Under the pieces are notes generated by a model, which ran no database searches, had not been told where the DNA came from, and saw only the letters and a list, made by a program, of their open reading frames with translations. Of a DNA stretch of 8,920 bases, positions 6,220-8,920 are shown in pieces. Numbering within the stretch: the first letter of the stretch is position 1; every line of letters starts with the position of its first letter. The position numbers and the translations under genes were made by a program. Origin of the DNA: Clostridiales bacterium. Its GTDB lineage: Bacteria > Bacillota > Clostridia > Oscillospirales > Acutalibacteraceae. The stretch is taken from positions 1 to 8,920 of the forward strand of contig DXVY01000055.1 of assembly GCA_019417145.1 (NCBI GenBank), given 5' to 3'.

Positions 6220-6618
6220 TTACAAATAGGGCAGCGCCCGTTCCAGTACCTGTCGGTCGTTTTCATAGGTGATAAGCGCTTGGGCCTCTTCTGCCGTGAC
6301 CCAGCGGACGCAACTGATCTCCTCAGGCTGGGGGCGCAGCCGGCCCCGGGGATTCCGACCGATAAAATAAACTACGTCTTTTATGGCGTTTTTTGCCGGC
6401 GAGTAGGTGATAACCGTGCGAAAGCTTCCGTCGATATCCACCATAAGGCCGGTTTCCTCCTGGATTTCACGGGAGGCGGTTTGTACCTCGGTTTCGCCTT
6501 CCTCCATATGCCCCTTGGGAAAGGCCCAATGGCCGGCATTGTGGCGAATCAGCAGGATCTCCTTTTGGCCGGCATCTTCCCGGACCACCACCGCGCCGCA
6601 GGATTTTTCACGATGCAT
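6220..6618 (-). CDS. Nudix hydrolase, diadenosine-tetraphosphatase-like
   Basis: This is a small cytosolic pyrophosphohydrolase acting on nucleoside diphosphates linked to another group. The 132-residue product carries a complete Nudix box: G36, E42, then R50-E51-I52-x-E54-E55-x-G57-L58, with the glutamates that bind magnesium. The lead-in HWAFPKGH (30-37) and short length resemble bacterial Ap4A-hydrolase-like Nudix proteins, but the substrate is inference. I start it at the ATG at 6618 because AGGGAGG (minus strand, 6627-6633) lies 8 nt upstream and MHREKSCGAVVV is a typical beginning. An ATG at 6654 would add 12 residues but has no ribosome binding site and lies inside the exporter gene. 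The start codon is one base after the exporter stop codon (TGA-G-ATG), so translation is probably coupled. A possible role in removing damaged or signalling nucleotides is unproven. Confidence 0.92.
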   Translation of the reverse strand: MHREKSCGAVVVREDAGQKEILLIRHNAGHWAFPKGHMEEGETEVQTASREIQEETGLMVDIDGSFRTVITYSPAKNAIKDVVYFIGRNPRGRLRPQPEEISCVRWVTAEEAQALITYENDRQVLERALPYL

Positions 6619-6619
6619 C

Positions 6620-8845
6620 TCAATCGCCTCCCTCTTCAGCCGCTGGATCTTCATCCAGGCCCGGCATCTGATGCATTTTCAGTTGGGCGGTTACAAGGCC
6701 GTAGTATATACCCTTCTTTTCCAGCAGTTCATTGTGGGTGCCGGCCTCGGCCAGACCGTGCCGGTCGATGACCAGCAGTCGGTCGGCGTTACGCAGGGTG
6801 GACAGCCGGTGGGCGATGGCAAAGGTGGTGCGCCCTTTAATAAGCCTTTCCAGCGCCTGCTGAATCTGGTATTCGCTTTCGGTGTCCAGACTGGAGGTAG
6901 CCTCGTCCAGGATCAGCAGCTTGGGGTTCCCCAGGATGGCCCGGGCAATGGCTACCCGCTGCCGTTCCCCGCCCGACAGATTATGCCCCTTTTCGCCTAC
7001 ATAGGTGTTATACCCATCCGGCATCTTACAGATAAAGTCATGGGCGTTGGCCATTTTGGCCGCCGCGATAACCTCCTCCAGGGTGGCCTCCGGCCGGGCA
7101 AAGCGGATATTATTCAGAATGGTCCCCGAGAACAGGAAGGTCTCCTGCAGCACTACGCCGATTTGGGAATGAAGGGAGTGTAGGGAGATGTCCCGGATAT
7201 CCACACCATCGATGGTGATGGAGCCGTCGTCCACGTCGTACAGACGCATAAGCAGGTTGATGAGGGTAGACTTGCCCGCCCCCGAGGGGCCCACCAGCCC
7301 GATCATCTGCCCCTTTTCCACCTGAAAATCCAGGTTTTCCAGCACGGGCTCATAGGACTTGTATCCGAAGGTGACGTTGTGAAAGGCCACCTCGCCCTTG
7401 ATATCTACGTCCCGGGCCTCTCCCCGGTCCACAATATCCGGCTCCTCATCCAGAACGTCGTAGACCCGTTCCAGCCCGGTGATCATGCGCATCAGCCGAC
7501 GGGGCAGCATGGTCATCCAGCTGAGAGGTCCGTAGAGAATGCCGGCGTAGGCAATAAACTGGGTCAGTCCGCCCACAGTCATGCCTGTGCCGTTGAGCAC
7601 ATCCAGACCGCCAAAATAGGTCACAAAATAGATGCCCATGCCCATGATAAAGGTGAGTAAGGGATAAAAGCTGGCCCAGAAGACCTCGTTGCGCTTCTGT
7701 ACGCGGGCGAAATCTTCGGCTAAGTAGTTGAATTTGGACGCCTCGTCCTTTTCCTTTCCGAAGGACTTGACCACCCGTATGCCGGATATAACATCCTGCA
7801 AGGAGCTGTTGAGTTTGTCGCTCTTGTGCCGTTGATTGCGGAACATGCGGTGGATCTTTTTGCGCCAGAGAATGGAGAGCGCCATGACAATAGGCAGGAA
7901 AACCAGGGAAAGCAGTCCCAGCTTCCAGTTGGCTGCAAACATGAAAATGAGCGCGCCTATCATGGTGATAAGGGTGGAGAGCATGTTCCCGAAGGTGTCC
8001 TGCATGAACTGTCGGATCTCCCCCGTGTCTCCCACAATGCGGTTCATGATGTCGCCCGGCCGGCGGCGGTGTAGGAAGTTTAGGGAGAGCACCTGGATTT
8101 TTTCATAGAGCTTTTCACGCAGATCCATGCTGATGCGGGCACCTAAAGAGGTGCACCACCAGTTGCGCACCAGATTAAAAATAACGGTAAAGGCGGCGAT
8201 TAGGACGACGGTGATGATAAAGAGCGCCACATCGGCCGCTGTGCCCGACTTAGGAGTGAGCACCTGATCGATAAACCGCTTTTGTACCTCCGGGCCCAGC
8301 AGATTGACGCCCGTGGATCCCAGCATAAAGAGGGAGATCAGGGTCAGCTGCACCCAATACGGCTTGCAGAGCCGAAGAAACTTACGAAAGGTGCCGCCTT
8401 TGCCGTCGCAATGGGGGCATTCCCTGGTGCCGGGCAGGGCCCTACCGCATTTGGGGCAGAGCTTCTCATGCTCCATGCTTTCCACCAGATGGCTGCCGCC
8501 CTTCATAAAGACCTTGGCGCCTCGGGCAATATAGGCAAAGCGGGATACATGCCGCATGGAAAACCGGCAGAGCAGCTGCCAGGCGCCGTCGATTTTTACG
8601 GTCAGGATACCGTTGTCCACCAGGGGCTCGCACCTAATATCCTGGCAATCGTCTAGGACCACCTCTTTTTGTATGCCATCCCCGGAAAACACCAGCACCC
8701 GCTTACGGGTGATGGCCACATAGCCCGCAGTCCCGAAATGGCTTTCCCTGTCCAGGTCGTAGGGAGCGCAGTATTCGATTTTTTCATCCGGCATAAGGCC
8801 CGCCGATTGCAGCAGGTTTGCCGGCAACTCAAAATGAAGATTCAA
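6620..8845 (-). CDS. ABC exporter (fused membrane and ATPase domains) with N-terminal PH-like domain and zinc ribbon
   Basis: This 741-residue half-transporter should pair with itself or a partner to export a substrate, possibly a drug or lipid, using ATP. Residues 1-118 look like a bacterial PH/GRAM-type beta domain (GYVAITRKRVLVFSGDG at 41-57 is the typical strand pair). A zinc ribbon follows with C130-x2-C133 and C143-x2-C146. The exporter core has about six helices near 163-184, 205-226, 285-305, 307-326, 393-413 and 425-443. The ATPase has Walker A GPSGAGKST (519-527), Q-loop Q567, signature LSGGE (623-627), Walker B LLILDE with catalytic E648, and switch H679. All key residues are present, so it should be active. 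An acidic tail ends the protein. Typical exporters of this class are near 580 residues; the excess is the N-terminal module. The start is TTG at 8845, supported by AGGAGGG 8 nt upstream. The frame stays open to the window edge, so a further upstream start cannot be excluded. The Nudix gene follows directly. Confidence 0.93.
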   Translation of the reverse strand: MNLHFELPANLLQSAGLMPDEKIEYCAPYDLDRESHFGTAGYVAITRKRVLVFSGDGIQKEVVLDDCQDIRCEPLVDNGILTVKIDGAWQLLCRFSMRHVSRFAYIARGAKVFMKGGSHLVESMEHEKLCPKCGRALPGTRECPHCDGKGGTFRKFLRLCKPYWVQLTLISLFMLGSTGVNLLGPEVQKRFIDQVLTPKSGTAADVALFIITVVLIAAFTVIFNLVRNWWCTSLGARISMDLREKLYEKIQVLSLNFLHRRRPGDIMNRIVGDTGEIRQFMQDTFGNMLSTLITMIGALIFMFAANWKLGLLSLVFLPIVMALSILWRKKIHRMFRNQRHKSDKLNSSLQDVISGIRVVKSFGKEKDEASKFNYLAEDFARVQKRNEVFWASFYPLLTFIMGMGIYFVTYFGGLDVLNGTGMTVGGLTQFIAYAGILYGPLSWMTMLPRRLMRMITGLERVYDVLDEEPDIVDRGEARDVDIKGEVAFHNVTFGYKSYEPVLENLDFQVEKGQMIGLVGPSGAGKSTLINLLMRLYDVDDGSITIDGVDIRDISLHSLHSQIGVVLQETFLFSGTILNNIRFARPEATLEEVIAAAKMANAHDFICKMPDGYNTYVGEKGHNLSGGERQRVAIARAILGNPKLLILDEATSSLDTESEYQIQQALERLIKGRTTFAIAHRLSTLRNADRLLVIDRHGLAEAGTHNELLEKKGIYYGLVTAQLKMHQMPGLDEDPAAEEGGD

Positions 8846-8853
8846 AAGGTAAG

Positions 8854-8860
8854 CCCTCCT
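8854..8860 (-). promoter_or_regulatory. Ribosome binding site that sets the TTG start of the ABC exporter
   Basis: On the minus strand AGGAGGG occupies 8854-8860, 8 nt before the TTG at 8845-8843. No in-frame ATG, GTG or TTG occurs between this site and the window edge. The first in-frame ATG downstream (residue 18) lies within the PH-like region. This makes TTG the best-supported start. No promoter can be assigned in the remaining 60 nt of window. Confidence 0.75.
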
Positions 8861-8920
8861 CGCTCCTTGCGGGTCGTCTGGAGAAGCGGCCCGTGTAAAG
8901 GCTGCGATCAGATAAACAGG

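Noticed and set aside
6619..6654. Longer Nudix start at 6654
   Set aside because: It overlaps the exporter gene and lacks a ribosome binding site, whereas the ATG at 6618 has AGGGAGG at ideal spacing.
6169..6771. 200-codon plus-strand open frame over the Nudix gene
   Set aside because: It is antisense to an intact Nudix box and the exporter's end, with no domain of its own.
1..8920. CRISPR array, tRNA or rRNA gene, insertion sequence, phage genes
   Set aside because: I looked for regularly spaced repeats, tRNA-like cloverleaf ends, transposase motifs and terminal inverted repeats and saw none.

Overview
The window looks like chromosome from an anaerobic, gut-type member of the Clostridia (Oscillospirales-like). 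The basis is a T-box-controlled asnS-asnA operon, a secreted dockerin protein, strong AGGAGG-type ribosome binding sites, a TTG start codon and moderately high G+C coding sequence. The assignment is inferred from gene content and style; no rRNA or species marker is present.

Layout. Positions 1-73 are the end of a dockerin-bearing gene cut by the window edge. Positions 146-2458 encode a 770-residue secreted protein: signal peptide, a row of Ig-like beta-rich repeats, and a C-terminal type I dockerin with no visible enzyme domain. The two dockerin ends share a perfect 55-bp match, so they are tandem paralogues or have exchanged sequence. A near-consensus sigma-A promoter (2495-2523) then drives a complete T-box riboswitch (about 2530-2789). 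It is followed by asnS (asparaginyl-tRNA synthetase, 2825-4195) and, 13 nt later, asnA (ammonia-dependent asparagine synthetase, 4209-5216). After a structured spacer comes an unrecognised, AT-rich gene for a six-helix membrane protein (5312-6025). A hairpin able to terminate both strands (6066-6104) separates it from a convergent minus-strand pair: an ABC exporter with an N-terminal PH-like domain and zinc ribbon (6620-8845), and a Nudix hydrolase (6220-6618) starting one base after the exporter stop codon.

How the genes work together. The best-supported circuit is asparagine homeostasis. Uncharged tRNA-Asn should read the AAC specifier at 2619-2621, stabilise the antiterminator, and turn on both the enzyme that makes asparagine and the one that charges it. 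The dockerin proteins belong to a cell-surface or secreted-complex function whose cohesin partner is not in the window. The exporter and Nudix enzyme appear co-translated, but a shared substrate cannot be deduced.

Novelty. I do not see a complete undescribed system. The items most worth a second look are the exporter's N-terminal sensor-like module, the specifier loop with adjacent and overlapping Asn/Glu triplets, the symmetric dockerin and its identical copy, and the hairpin ahead of the AT-rich membrane gene.
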